A stretch of 38,628 nucleotides of DNA from Rhodobacteraceae bacterium CG17_big_fil_post_rev_8_21_14_2_50_63_15. GTDB lineage: Bacteria > Pseudomonadota > Alphaproteobacteria > Rhodobacterales > Rhodobacteraceae. Positions 26,344 through 35,937 of the stretch are shown in pieces (positions within the stretch are counted from its first letter, which is position 1; each line of letters starts with the position of its first letter). The notes under the pieces are model-generated. The model searched no databases, was not told the DNA's origin, and saw only the letters and a list, made by a program, of their open reading frames with translations. The stretch spans positions 1 through 38,628 of the forward strand of contig PFEY01000052.1 of NCBI GenBank assembly GCA_002783205.1, in the 5' to 3' direction. Both the position numbers and the translations under genes were made by a program.

Positions 26344-27597
26344 TCACTCCGCGAGCCGCACCAGCGCGTGGCGTTTTCTGCCCGCCGAGAGCTTGATCGG
26401 CGCGTCAAGTCGGGCCGCGTCGATCATCAGACCGGCATCCGTCAGCGGTTCGTCATCAAGGCGCGCGCCGTGTTCGGCGATCAGGCGCTTGGCCTCCTTG
26501 CCGGAACTGGCCAGCCCCGCGCGCACGATCAGTTGCACGATGGAGAGCCCGTCGCCAAGATCGGCGGGGCTCAAGGTCAGGGTGGGCAGATCCTCGCCCA
26601 CGCCGCCATGCTCGAATACTTCGCGTGCCGTGGTCTCGGCGGTCTGAGCGGCCTCGGCCCCGTGCAAGAGTGTGGTCACGGCGTTGGCGAGGATGATCTT
26701 TGCGGTGTTGATCTCGGATCCCGCCAGTGCGCCGAGGCGGTCGCAGTCCTCGACCGGCAATTCGGTATAGAGTTTCAGGAAACGCCCGGTATCGGCGTCG
26801 GTGGTGTTGCGCCAGAACTGCCAGAATTCGTAAGGGCTGAGCAGGTCGGGCGAGAGCCAGACCGCCCCGCCCGCCGACTTGCCCATCTTGCGCCCATCCG
26901 AGGTGGTCAGCAGCGGCGAAGTCAGCCCGAACACCTCATGCTCGATCACCCGGCGGGTGAGGTCGATGCCGTTGATGATGTTGCCCCATTGATCCGATCC
27001 GCCCATTTGCAGGAGGCAGCCATGGCGGCGGTTCAGCTCGAGAAAGTCATAGGCCTGAAGGATCATGTAGTTGAATTCGAGGAAGCTGAGCGATTGCTCG
27101 CGGTCGAGGCGGGACTTGACCGATTCAAAGCTGAGCATCCGGTTGACCGAGAAATGTCGCCCGATGTCGCGCAGGAAATCGAGGTAATTGAGCCCGTCGA
27201 GCCATTCGGCATTGTTGAGCATCAAGGCATCGTGCGGGCCATCGCCATAGGACAGATAGCGGGCAAAGACCCGGTTCATCCCGACAATGTTGTCGTCGAT
27301 CTGCGCCGGCGAGAGCAGCGGCCGTTCTTCGGAGCGAAAGGAGGGGTCGCCGACCTTGGTGGTGCCGCCGCCCATCAGCGTGATCGGCCGGTGGCCGGTC
27401 TTTTGAAGCCAACGCAGCATCATGATGTTCAGGAGATGCCCGACATGGAGTGATTTCGCGGTGGCGTCATAGCCGATATAGGCGGTGACGGGTCCGGCGT
27501 TCAGCGCCCGGTCGAGGGCTTCGAGATCGGTGCAATCCGCGAGATAGCCGCGCGCCTGCATCACCTGGAGGAATTCGGATCTGGGGTGATAGGTCAT
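26344..27597 (-). CDS. tyrS: Tyrosine--tRNA ligase
   Basis: Class I synthetase charging tRNA-Tyr in the cytoplasm. The 417-residue protein has the HIGH motif H51-V-G-H54 in SLHVGHLLN, the tyrosine-binding [22 protein letters not shown], the KMSKS-type loop RKMGKSAGG, and a C-terminal S4 RNA-binding domain (about 350-410, [26 protein letters not shown]). ATG 27597 matches the family start. The reading frame stays open for another 784 codons upstream, antisense to anmK and the next gene; that extension has no homology and is not part of tyrS. The divergent gap to anmK is 63 bases. Confidence 0.96.
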   Translation of the reverse strand: MTYHPRSEFLQVMQARGYLADCTDLEALDRALNAGPVTAYIGYDATAKSLHVGHLLNIMMLRWLQKTGHRPITLMGGGTTKVGDPSFRSEERPLLSPAQIDDNIVGMNRVFARYLSYGDGPHDALMLNNAEWLDGLNYLDFLRDIGRHFSVNRMLSFESVKSRLDREQSLSFLEFNYMILQAYDFLELNRRHGCLLQMGGSDQWGNIINGIDLTRRVIEHEVFGLTSPLLTTSDGRKMGKSAGGAVWLSPDLLSPYEFWQFWRNTTDADTGRFLKLYTELPVEDCDRLGALAGSEINTAKIILANAVTTLLHGAEAAQTAETTAREVFEHGGVGEDLPTLTLSPADLGDGLSIVQLIVRAGLASSGKEAKRLIAEHGARLDDEPLTDAGLMIDAARLDAPIKLSAGRKRHALVRLAE

Positions 27598-27660
27598 AAG
27601 GCTTGTCCCGCTTGTCGTTGCGCGGCATGTATAGGCAGTTGGCGGGCGAAGGAAAAGGCC

Positions 27661-28767
27661 ATGTTGAAGGCGGGGCGTGTCTGGGCGCTTGGGGCGATGT
27701 CGGGCACTTCTCTGGATGGGGTGGATGCGGCGATGGTCGAGACCGACGGCCTGCGGATCCATGAGTTCGGGCCGCGCGCCTACCGGCCCTATGGCGCGGG
27801 CGAACAGGCGGTGCTGCGGGCTGCGCTTGGCAAATGGCCCGGCGAGGATCTGGCCGAGGCCGAGGCCTTGGTCGAGGCCGCGCATCTGGAGGTGTTGGGC
27901 GGCTTTGACGGTGCGGCGCTGGTGGGATTTCACGGCCAGACGCTGGCGCATGAGCCGCGCGGGCGGGGCACGCATCAACTGGGCAACGGGGCGCGGATCG
28001 CCGCCGGGCTGGGGCTGCCGGTGGTCTGGGATTTCCGCAGCGCCGATGTCAGGCTGGGCGGTGAAGGCGCGCCTCTGGCGCCGTTCTTTCATTTTGCCTG
28101 CGCGCAGTGGATCGGGGCCACGGCACCCCTGGCCTTTCTCAATCTCGGCGGGGTGGGCAACCTGACATGGGTGGATCCCCGCCGCGCGCGGCCCGAGGAT
28201 GCGGGGGCGCTTCTGGCCTTTGACACCGGGCCTGCAAATGCGCCGATCAACGATCTGATGATGGCGCGGCGCGGGCTGCCCTATGATCGCGACGGGGCGT
28301 TGGCGCGGCAGGGACGGGTGGTGCAGGGGGCGCTGGAGATGTTTCTCGACGAGCCCTATTTTTTGCGGATGCCGCCGAAATCGCTGGACCGCGACACGTT
28401 TCGTGACATGATCGCTCTGGTCGCGGAATTGCCCGATGCCGATGCGGTGGCGACGCTTGCGGGGATGAGTGCGGCGGCGGTCCTGCGTGGGATGGAGCAT
28501 TGCCCCGTTCCCCCCGCGCGCCTCTTGGTGACGGGGGGCGGGCGGCACAATCCGGTGTTGATGGAGATGCTGCGCGCGGCGCTCGATTGCCCGGTGGAGC
28601 CCGTTGAGGTGGTGGGGCTGGATGGCGACATGCTTGAGGCGCAGGCCTTTGGCTATCTGGCGGTGCGGGTGGCGCGCGGGATGGCGACCTCCTGCCCTGG
28701 CACGACGGGGGTGCGCGCGGCGGTCTCGGGGGGCACGATCAGCCGACCGCAGGGTGAGACGGGATAA
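27661..28767 (+). CDS. anmK: Anhydro-N-acetylmuramic acid kinase
   Basis: Hydrolyses the 1,6-anhydro bond and phosphorylates anhMurNAc to MurNAc-6-phosphate in cell-wall recycling. The 368-residue protein has the ASKHA-type phosphate loop [50 protein letters not shown] and [16 protein letters not shown], diagnostic of AnmK. ATG 27661 is preceded by AAGGAAAAGG. A PLP enzyme gene follows after 15 bases. Confidence 0.95.
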   Translation: MLKAGRVWALGAMSGTSLDGVDAAMVETDGLRIHEFGPRAYRPYGAGEQAVLRAALGKWPGEDLAEAEALVEAAHLEVLGGFDGAALVGFHGQTLAHEPRGRGTHQLGNGARIAAGLGLPVVWDFRSADVRLGGEGAPLAPFFHFACAQWIGATAPLAFLNLGGVGNLTWVDPRRARPEDAGALLAFDTGPANAPINDLMMARRGLPYDRDGALARQGRVVQGALEMFLDEPYFLRMPPKSLDRDTFRDMIALVAELPDADAVATLAGMSAAAVLRGMEHCPVPPARLLVTGGGRHNPVLMEMLRAALDCPVEPVEVVGLDGDMLEAQAFGYLAVRVARGMATSCPGTTGVRAAVSGGTISRPQGETG

Positions 28768-28782
28768 CGGACAGGAACGGTG

Positions 28783-29925
28783 ATGAAGAACCAAGAACAA
28801 AGGTCTGCCACCATCGCTGCGCAGGCGGCGGGGGCCACGGACAGCGCCACGGGCGGCGTGGTGCCGGGGATCAGCCTGAGCACGACCTATTTGCGGGGGC
28901 CCGATTATGTGCCGCTGCGGCCCGACAACATCTATGGCCGGGATGCCAATGATACGGTGCGGCAGGCCGAAGAGGTGATCCGGCGGCTGGAGGGCGCGGC
29001 GGCGAGCCTCTTGTTCCCGTCCGGCATGGCGGCGGTGGCGGCGGTGTTTCGGGCGCTGCCCTCGGGGGCGCGGGTGGTGATGCAGAACGGCATCTACTGG
29101 GGCACGCTGAAATGGGTGCGCGACTATTGCCTGCGCCGGGCGATCATCCTCGACGAGATCGACGCCGCCAAGCCGGAGGCGCTGGCGGAGGCGTGCCGGT
29201 CCTCGGCCGACATGGTGTGGATCGAGACGCCGTCCAATCCCTGGCTGCGGACGGTGGATATCGCGGCGGCCTCGGGGGTGGCGCACAAGTCGGGTGCCGT
29301 GCTGGTGGTGGATGGCACGGCGGCGACGCCGGTGTTGACGCGCGCGCTCGATCTGGGGGCGGATCTGGTGATGCATTCGGCCACCAAGGCGCTCAATGGT
29401 CATAGCGACGTGCTGGCGGGCGTGCTGTCCTGCCGTGATCCGGGCAATCCGATGTGGCAGGAGATTGCGACAGACCGGCATGACGCCGGGGCGATCATCG
29501 GCCCGTTCGAGGCCTGGCTCTTGATGCGGGGGATGCGCACGCTGCCGCTCAGGGTGGAGCGGATGAGTGCCAATGCGCTGGCGGTGGCGGAGTATCTTGC
29601 GGCCCATCCGCGGATCGAGACGGTCTATTATCCCGGTCTGGCCTCGCATGTGGGCCACGAGATTGCCCGGCGGCAGATGCAGGGTGGGTATGGCTATCTC
29701 TTGTCGGCGCTGGTCGTGGGAGGGCGGGCGCGGGCGCTGGAGGTGGTGGGGCGGCTGCAACTCTTTCATCGCGCCACCTCGCTGGGCGGGGTCGAGAGCC
29801 TGGTCGAGCATCGCCACACGATCGAGCCGCATACCGGGATCCCGGAGAACCTGATCCGGCTCTCGGTCGGGATCGAGGCGGTGGAGGATCTGATTGCCGA
29901 TCTGGCGCAGGCGCTGGAGGGCTAG
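28783..29925 (+). CDS. Cys/Met-metabolism PLP-dependent enzyme
   Basis: A 380-residue enzyme of the cystathionine gamma-synthase / gamma-lyase / O-acylhomoserine sulfhydrylase family. It has phosphate-binding Y51-x-R53 in NIYGRDAN, the aromatic Y105 stacking region, D178 under the PLP ring in [12 protein letters not shown] lysine K202 in [14 protein letters not shown], and the C-terminal [16 protein letters not shown]. Several family-typical positions are altered: NDT where NPT is usual, IYWGT where YGGT is usual, and DGTAATP where DNTFATP is usual. It is therefore a divergent branch, and the reaction should not be assumed. ATG 28783 has AGGA 8 bases upstream; a GTG at 28780 is adjacent. It probably shares a transcript with anmK. 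Confidence 0.85.
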   Translation: MKNQEQRSATIAAQAAGATDSATGGVVPGISLSTTYLRGPDYVPLRPDNIYGRDANDTVRQAEEVIRRLEGAAASLLFPSGMAAVAAVFRALPSGARVVMQNGIYWGTLKWVRDYCLRRAIILDEIDAAKPEALAEACRSSADMVWIETPSNPWLRTVDIAAASGVAHKSGAVLVVDGTAATPVLTRALDLGADLVMHSATKALNGHSDVLAGVLSCRDPGNPMWQEIATDRHDAGAIIGPFEAWLLMRGMRTLPLRVERMSANALAVAEYLAAHPRIETVYYPGLASHVGHEIARRQMQGGYGYLLSALVVGGRARALEVVGRLQLFHRATSLGGVESLVEHRHTIEPHTGIPENLIRLSVGIEAVEDLIADLAQALEG

Positions 29926-30141
29926 GACGGGGCGTCGAGAACACATCAAGAGCGGTTTTCAAGGCCCGGAATAGATGCGATTTTCAAAGTTTTATGATCA
30001 ATCTGGCGGTGGCCCTTGCCGGCCGGGCAGAGGAGCGCATCCCTGACTCTGGCGTCTGCGCGCGGAGCCTCGGGCCATGACGGACCGGTGGACGGGGCGG
30101 TGGCGCTGATCGGTGCCGATCCAATCCGAAGCGGAGCCCGA
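29926..30141. other. Convergent gap between the PLP enzyme and tfoX-like genes
   Basis: A 216-base region without a supported gene. It holds a short perfect inverted repeat GATCGGTGCCGATC at 30108-30121 (6-bp stem, 2-base loop), 20 bases beyond the tfoX-like stop, which may act as a terminator for the leftward unit. Nothing else is recognised. Confidence 0.35.
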
Positions 30142-30507
30142 TCAGCCGGTGAGGCCGCGTTCCTTGCGCCGCAAGCCGGTGCCGATGCGATCAAGGATCG
30201 CCTCTGTGGCGTTGTCGGGGTCCTGCAATGTCAGCCGGACGCGCGCCTTGATCGCGTCGAAGCGGACACGCAGCGCGGCCTTTTCTGCGCCTTGGCAGTC
30301 GTTCCACGGGCGACCTTGCAGGCCCATCACCAGCGCGTAATAGGCGATGAAATGCGGGCTCTCGCCGCTCTGCAAGAGGCCTTCATAGGCGGCATCCGGC
30401 CCCCTGTCGCGCAACGCTTCGGCGCTGTGGATCCCGGCGCGCGCAAAGGCTGCCTCGCTGGCGGGGCCGAGATTGCGGATCGCGGAGACCGGGGTGGTTG
30501 GCTTCAT
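30142..30507 (-). CDS. TfoX/Sxy C-terminal-domain protein
   Basis: A 121-residue protein consisting essentially of the TfoX C-terminal helix-hairpin-helix domain: AIRNLGPASEAAFARAGIHSAEALRDRGPDAAYEGLLQSG then FIAYYALVMGLQGRPWND, with a basic tail (LRRKERG). TfoX in Haemophilus is a competence regulator, but stand-alone C-terminal domains in alphaproteobacteria are uncharacterised. ATG 30507 overlaps the upstream stop by one base (TGATG), so it is probably translated by re-initiation after the glutamate-synthase-like gene. Confidence 0.8.
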   Translation of the reverse strand: MKPTTPVSAIRNLGPASEAAFARAGIHSAEALRDRGPDAAYEGLLQSGESPHFIAYYALVMGLQGRPWNDCQGAEKAALRVRFDAIKARVRLTLQDPDNATEAILDRIGTGLRRKERGLTG

Positions 30508-32099
30508 CAGGCGACAAAGGCAAAGGTATCGGCGCGGGCGCGGTCCCAGTATTTGGCGAAGGCGGGATGCGTGACCTTGCCGGAGAGCAACTCGCCGGGT
30601 TCGAGCCAGAGATACTGGCTGGCGGCGGAGCGGACCTCGCGGCTGTTGACGCGGATCATCAGGTGATGCGGGGTGAAGTCCTGTGGAGCGGAAAGGCCGG
30701 AGGATTCGACCGCTTCCTTGAGGGCTATGAGCGTGTTGCGGTGGAAATTGGCGACGCGCTGGTATTTCTCGGCGACGGCGAGTGCGCGGTAGCGGCCGGG
30801 ATCCTGACTGGTGACGCCGGTGGGGCATTTGCCGCTGTGGCAGACCTGCGCCTGGATGCAGCCAACCGCAAACATGAAGCCGCGCGCGATGTTGCAGCTA
30901 TCAGCGCCGAGCGCGAACATCCGGCACATGTCGAAGGCGCTGATGATCTTGCCGGAAGTGACAAGGCGGATCCGGTCGCGCAGCCCGATGCCGACCAGCG
31001 TGTTGTGAACGAGCATCAGCCCTTCGCGGATCGGGGCGCCCTTGTGATCGGCAAACTCCACCGGGGCGGCGCCGGTGCCACCTTCGGCGCCGTCGATGGT
31101 TATGAAATCGGGCGTGATGCCGGTGGCGTGAAACGCCTTGGCAATGGCGAAAAACTCCCACGGATGGCCGACGCAGAGCTTGATGCCGACCGGCTTGCCC
31201 CCCGACAACTGACGCAGGCGGGCGATGAAGGCGCAGAGGCCCTCTGGGGTCGAAAACTCGGAATGGCTGGCCGGGCTGATGCAATCCTCACCGACCTTGA
31301 CGCCGCGCGCCTCGGCGATGGCCTCTGTCACCTTTGCGCCCGGCAGGATGCCGCCATGGCCCGGTTTGGCGCCTTGAGAAAGCTTGATCTCGATCATCTT
31401 GACCTGATCGTCGGCGGCCGCTTGTGCGAAGATGTCGGGATCAAAGCCGCCATCGGGCCTGCGACAGCCGAAATAGCCCGAGCCGATCTGCCAGATCAGA
31501 TCGCCGCCGTGCTTGCGGTGAAAGCGCGAGATCGAGCCTTCGCCGGTGGTATGGGCAAAGCCGCCGATCCGGGCGCCCCAGTTGAGCGCCTCGATCGCAT
31601 TGGGCGAGAGCGCACCATAGGACATGCCCGAGATATTGAGCGCCGAACTCTGATAGGGACGGGTGCAATCGGGGCCGCCCATGTGCAGGCGGAAATCATG
31701 GCCTTGCAGATGAGAGGGATTCATCGAATGGTTGATCCATTCATGCCCCACCGCATTCACGTTGAGCAGGGTGCCAAAGGGGCGCAGCCCCTCGATCCCC
31801 TTGGAGCGGCGATAGACCAACGCCCGCTGTTCGCGCGAAAACGGTGTTTCCTCGTGATCGCTTTCGAGGAAATATTGGCGGATCTCGGGGCGGAAGAATT
31901 CGAAGAGAAAGCGCAGGCGGGCGGAGAGCGGGTAGTTCTTGAGCACCGCGTGCTTGATTTGCGAGAGGTCATAAAGGCCGATGGCGGTGGCGAGGCCCGC
32001 GAGACCGGCGAGCAATCCGCCCCAGAATGGTAGCCAGAGGGCGAGGAACAGGCCCGCAGGGACGAGAAGGATCGCGACGAGGAACGGAATGTAGCGCAA
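30507..32099 (-). CDS. FMN-binding glutamate-synthase-family oxidoreductase, membrane-anchored
   Basis: A 530-residue protein with an N-terminal membrane anchor of one or two helices (IPFLVAILLVPAGLFLALWLPFWGGLLAGLAGL) and a GltB-type central domain: NISGMSYGALSPNAIEALNWGA, EIKLSQGAKPGHGGILPG, DFITIDGAEGGTGAAP, LVTSGKIISAFDMCRMFALGAD. A Cys-rich cluster in CIQAQVCHSGKCPTGV is the iron-sulfur site of this family. It lacks the amidotransferase domain, so it is not a complete glutamate synthase; the substrate is unknown. The start is TTG 32099: AAGGAGA lies 7 bases upstream, and an ATG at 32189 would add residues without homology. TamB ends 97 bases upstream. Confidence 0.85.
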   Translation of the reverse strand: MRYIPFLVAILLVPAGLFLALWLPFWGGLLAGLAGLATAIGLYDLSQIKHAVLKNYPLSARLRFLFEFFRPEIRQYFLESDHEETPFSREQRALVYRRSKGIEGLRPFGTLLNVNAVGHEWINHSMNPSHLQGHDFRLHMGGPDCTRPYQSSALNISGMSYGALSPNAIEALNWGARIGGFAHTTGEGSISRFHRKHGGDLIWQIGSGYFGCRRPDGGFDPDIFAQAAADDQVKMIEIKLSQGAKPGHGGILPGAKVTEAIAEARGVKVGEDCISPASHSEFSTPEGLCAFIARLRQLSGGKPVGIKLCVGHPWEFFAIAKAFHATGITPDFITIDGAEGGTGAAPVEFADHKGAPIREGLMLVHNTLVGIGLRDRIRLVTSGKIISAFDMCRMFALGADSCNIARGFMFAVGCIQAQVCHSGKCPTGVTSQDPGRYRALAVAEKYQRVANFHRNTLIALKEAVESSGLSAPQDFTPHHLMIRVNSREVRSAASQYLWLEPGELLSGKVTHPAFAKYWDRARADTFAFVA

Positions 32100-32196
32100 G
32101 CTGGTCTCCTTGATCTCTGCTGCGGTGGCTTCAGTCTTGCAGCCTCGCACACCGAGACGCGAGTCTTTTCCTGCGCAAATTTTGGGCAAATGCGCG

Positions 32197-35100
32197 TCAG
32201 TAGTCGCGTTCGAAGAAGATGCCGATGCCAGAGGAGTCGGAACTCGCCGAGCCCTTGGCGGTCAGCGCGCGCGTCAGGTCGAGATTGAGGTTGATCTGCT
32301 GGCGTCCGGCGCTGTTGGCGGTGATCTCGCTATAGACCTTGTCCGAGAGATAACCGCCGGCGCTGACCTCGGTGTCGCCATCGGTGTTCTGGCTGACATC
32401 GAGATCGCTCAGGCCCAGACCGCCGCGCAGCAGGCCGAGCGGGCCTTTGCCGCCGCGCCCCGAGAGCGTTGCCACCGCAGAGGCCAGTTTAGCGGCCTGA
32501 AAGGGGGAGATGCTGCCGAGTTCACGGCCAAAGATCAGACGCGCGATCACCTCTTCCTCGGGCAGGAAGGGATCGGAGGTGAAGCTGACCTCGGGGGCGC
32601 TGGCCAGACCTTCGAGGATCACCTGCGCGGTGATGTCGGCGCTCTCTGTCTCTGCGACAAAGCGCTGATAGGGATCGAGGGAGCCTTGCAGGGTGACGCG
32701 TCCCTCGGTCAGGTCGAGCCGGGTGCCGAGGATGTCGAAGCGGCCGCGGATCAGCTCGAAAAACCCGTCGGGGGCGACGGCATCGGTGGTGCCGACGACT
32801 CGCAGCCGTCCGCCGAGTTCGGCGTCAAGCCCGCGGCCGCGCACGAAGATGCGCTTGGGGGCCTCGATGAGCAGGTCAAGGCCGTAGGGGCGCTTGCGGG
32901 CGGCGGTCTCGGTCACGATCAGGCCGGCGCGTTCGCGGGTGGCGCGGACATCGGCGGGCTCGTTGAGATGGCGCAGGTCAGGGAGCGACACGCTGGCGGC
33001 GCCAAGGCCAGAGGGAATGCGGATATTGGTTTCGCCCAGGGCAATGGCGCCTGCGATGCGCGCCCCGCCAGCGAGCGGGCCGGTGAGGCTGAGCGTGCCA
33101 TTGGCGGTGGTGGTGTAGATCCGCTGATCGCTAAGCAAGAGGTTTGAGATCGCGACCGAGAGAGCGCTGTCGAAGCCGGGCAGGAGGCTGATGGGTCCGG
33201 TGACGCCAAGCTGTCCGCCATCGCGCATGAGGGCGGTGAAATCGGTTTCGACCCGGCTTTGCCCGAGGGTGGCGGTGCCGCTGAGATTGTCCACGCCAAG
33301 GCCGGAGACGGGCAGGGACACGCGCGCGCCGCTGGTGGTGATCCTGCCCGCGACCGCGCCAAGCGTGGGGGCGCCTTGCAGGCGCAGGTCGAATTGCGCG
33401 GCACCTTGCACGGCATTGGGCGACAGGATGCCGTTGGCGAAGGCGAGCGGCAGACTGCCGCTGGCCGCGAGATCGAGCCGCGCGCCGTGGTCGAGGACAT
33501 CGCCCGCGACGCGCGCGGTGGTGCCGCCGGGACCGTCTGCCTTGAGGTCAAGGGTGATCTGGCGCGCCTCTGGTCCGAGCAGCGTGGCGCGGCCCGAGGC
33601 CGAGACCGGGCCGGAGAATTCGGGGGCGAAGCGGCCGAGATCGGCCAGCCGCGCGGTGATGTCGAGCGCCGCACCGGGGGCTGCGCTGCGCGCTGTGAGG
33701 GTGACTTGCGGGGTGTCGAGGGTGAGGTGGTCGATGTCGATGCGTTCCGGGCTGCGCGCGATGCCGGCGCCCAGATCGAGGCGGCCCGCGATCAGGCGGT
33801 CGAGATCGGCGCGACCGGTGGCAAGGTCGCGGCCTTGCAGGCTGGTGGTGAGAGAAAAGCGCTGGCCCCTTGCCTCGGCGCTTCCCTCAAGCGTCAGATC
33901 GAGCGCGCCGCGCAGCGTCAGGCCCGAGAGCGCGTTGAAGCGGGCCAGATCGCTGATGGCGAGGGTCAGGCGGCCCGAGGCGGGCAGGCCATCGACCTCG
34001 GGCGCGAGGGTGCCGGTGGCGGTGAGGCGCGCGCCCATCAGGCTGGCGTCGAGGCCGGTCAGGGTCAGGTTGCCGCCCGCCGTCCAGGCGATGTTGGTGC
34101 TGGCGTCGGCAGGGCCGTCAAGGCGCGGGTCGGTGAGCGAGAGATCAGTGAGGCGCGCGGCGAGGGTGAGCGCGCCGCTCTGGCTGTTGAGGCGTCCCGA
34201 TGCGGTGGCGCGCAGGGTCTCGTTCTCGATCAGGAGTCGGTCGAGATTGGTGCCGGTGGTGTCACGCCGCGCCGCGAGCGACAGCGTGCCGGGGCTGGAG
34301 AGAAGTGGATCAAGTTGCGCGATGCCGAGCCCGAGCCGGTCGGTTTCCGCCGCGAGGGTGAGATCGAAATCGCCGCCCAGAAGGCGCGCCGAGCCGGAGA
34401 GGCTGACTCGGGCCGTGCCCGTGATCGGGTGCCCGGCGAGGGTGGCAAAGCGGCTCAGATCGGGCGCGTCAAGGGTGAAGCGGCCCTGAACCGGCAGGCC
34501 ATCGGTCAGCGCCGCGATCTGACCATTGCCCGACAGTCGTGCGTCCTCTGCGCGCAGTTGCAGGCCACGCAGCAGCAGCGGTTTGCCTTGGGTCCAGTCG
34601 AGCGTGACATGGCCGGACAGCGCCTCGCCTGCCGCCTGCGCCAGCGCCGGATCGCTGAGCCGCAATCCCGCGAGATCAAACTCGGTCAGCGCGGTGAGGC
34701 CGCGCGGGGGGGCGCGGCGGAGCGCTCCACGGGCGAGGAGCGTGGCGTGCTCGAGGCCAAGATCGGGTTGTTCCAGCCCGGTGAGGGTTATCTCGGCGCG
34801 CCAGCGGTCGCCACGCGCGGCATTGAACCGGGCCGTAACGTTGGCTTGGCGCACTTCGGTCGGCGGGCCGGAAAGCGGCAGGCGCACCGGGGTCGTGCCA
34901 TCGCCCAACTGACCGGTGAGATCAAAGCCGGTAGGCCAGCCCGCGGCATCGAGCGAGAGCGCGCCCGAGAGATCAAGCTGGGCGGCCGTAAGGGTGAAGC
35001 TCTCGATATCGAGCGCGCCTCCGGCGCGGCGCAGTCCGGTCAGGGACATCTGGCTCTGCGGGCCGAAGAACGGCTGAAACTCGGGCTGGAGAAGCGGTGT

Positions 35101-35937
35101 CAGATCACCGCTGAGATTGGCGGTGAAGCGGCTGTCGGGAGCCTCGGGTGGACCCTCTGCCAGGATTGTGACACGGCCGGTGAGGCGCGGCTTGCCCTCC
35201 GAGGCGAGGCTGATATCGGCGGCATAATCCGCGAGTGGCGCCTCGCCCTTGACGCTGAGTTCGAGCGCTGGCCGGTCGGGAAGGTTTAGCAGCGTGGCAA
35301 CGATGCCGCCTGCGTCCTCTTCGAGCGAGAGGTCGAGGGCGAGGACACGGCTGGCATTGGCAAAGCCCGCATCCAGGATCAGCGCACCGCGCCCGTCGCG
35401 GCGGGTGACGTCGATGCGCGCCGCGCCTTCGCCCGCCCCGAGCGTGAGGCCGCCCTTGAGGCTGAGCGCCACCTCCTCGCCGAGGACCGGCGCGCCGAGG
35501 GTGAGGGTCTCGGCGCTGATCTCGCCGATCTTCACCGAGACCGGCAGGTCGGGCAGGGCGAAGGGCCTTGCCTCGGCGCGCTCGGGCGAGAGGGGTTCCT
35601 TGGTCTGCGGCAGGCGGGGCAGGTCGATGGTGCGCGCGCTCAGGCGGTTGACCTCGAGGCGTCCGCGCAGGAGCGCGCTGCGCGTCCAGTCGAGCGTGAC
35701 GTCGGTGAGGGTGATCCAGATCCCGCTGTCATCGGCGATGGTCAGCATGTCGAGGCTGGCCTGCGAGGAGAGCGCGCCGCGAAATCCGGTGATCCGCACC
35801 TCGCGCCCGGCGGCGGAGAGATTGTCCTCGAGCAGGCGCTGAAGCACGCCGCGCTCCTCGGTCTCGGCGGCGGTCTGCGCGGCAAGCGGGCCTGCGAGAG
35901 CGGCAAAGAGGAGAGATATGAGCAGCAGAAGGCGCAT
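32197..35937 (-). CDS. tamB: TamB-like translocation/assembly module protein
   Basis: A 1246-residue exported protein: signal peptide MRLLLLISLLFAALAGPLAAQ, a very long region of repeated beta segments (recurring GxLxLxAxxxD-type stretches), and a C-terminal DUF490/TamB domain near the end (TAQVILEGLASAPEVSFTSDPFLPEEEVIARLIFGRELG ... INLNLDLTRALTAKGSASSDSSGIGIFFERDY). TamB spans the periplasm and works with TamA in outer-membrane assembly and, in enterobacteria, phospholipid transport. A cleavable-looking signal peptide rather than a clear anchor is a small difference from enterobacterial TamB. Its ATG overlaps the tamA stop by one base (TGATG). Confidence 0.9.
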   Translation of the reverse strand: MRLLLLISLLFAALAGPLAAQTAAETEERGVLQRLLEDNLSAAGREVRITGFRGALSSQASLDMLTIADDSGIWITLTDVTLDWTRSALLRGRLEVNRLSARTIDLPRLPQTKEPLSPERAEARPFALPDLPVSVKIGEISAETLTLGAPVLGEEVALSLKGGLTLGAGEGAARIDVTRRDGRGALILDAGFANASRVLALDLSLEEDAGGIVATLLNLPDRPALELSVKGEAPLADYAADISLASEGKPRLTGRVTILAEGPPEAPDSRFTANLSGDLTPLLQPEFQPFFGPQSQMSLTGLRRAGGALDIESFTLTAAQLDLSGALSLDAAGWPTGFDLTGQLGDGTTPVRLPLSGPPTEVRQANVTARFNAARGDRWRAEITLTGLEQPDLGLEHATLLARGALRRAPPRGLTALTEFDLAGLRLSDPALAQAAGEALSGHVTLDWTQGKPLLLRGLQLRAEDARLSGNGQIAALTDGLPVQGRFTLDAPDLSRFATLAGHPITGTARVSLSGSARLLGGDFDLTLAAETDRLGLGIAQLDPLLSSPGTLSLAARRDTTGTNLDRLLIENETLRATASGRLNSQSGALTLAARLTDLSLTDPRLDGPADASTNIAWTAGGNLTLTGLDASLMGARLTATGTLAPEVDGLPASGRLTLAISDLARFNALSGLTLRGALDLTLEGSAEARGQRFSLTTSLQGRDLATGRADLDRLIAGRLDLGAGIARSPERIDIDHLTLDTPQVTLTARSAAPGAALDITARLADLGRFAPEFSGPVSASGRATLLGPEARQITLDLKADGPGGTTARVAGDVLDHGARLDLAASGSLPLAFANGILSPNAVQGAAQFDLRLQGAPTLGAVAGRITTSGARVSLPVSGLGVDNLSGTATLGQSRVETDFTALMRDGGQLGVTGPISLLPGFDSALSVAISNLLLSDQRIYTTTANGTLSLTGPLAGGARIAGAIALGETNIRIPSGLGAASVSLPDLRHLNEPADVRATRERAGLIVTETAARKRPYGLDLLIEAPKRIFVRGRGLDAELGGRLRVVGTTDAVAPDGFFELIRGRFDILGTRLDLTEGRVTLQGSLDPYQRFVAETESADITAQVILEGLASAPEVSFTSDPFLPEEEVIARLIFGRELGSISPFQAAKLASAVATLSGRGGKGPLGLLRGGLGLSDLDVSQNTDGDTEVSAGGYLSDKVYSEITANSAGRQQINLNLDLTRALTAKGSASSDSSGIGIFFERDY

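Noticed and set aside
26344..29949. A 1201-codon open frame on the minus strand that extends tyrS upstream
   Set aside because: The first 784 codons are antisense to anmK and the PLP enzyme gene, are Arg/His/Pro-rich, and match no protein family. Stops are rare on the antisense strand of G+C-rich genes. tyrS begins at ATG 27597.
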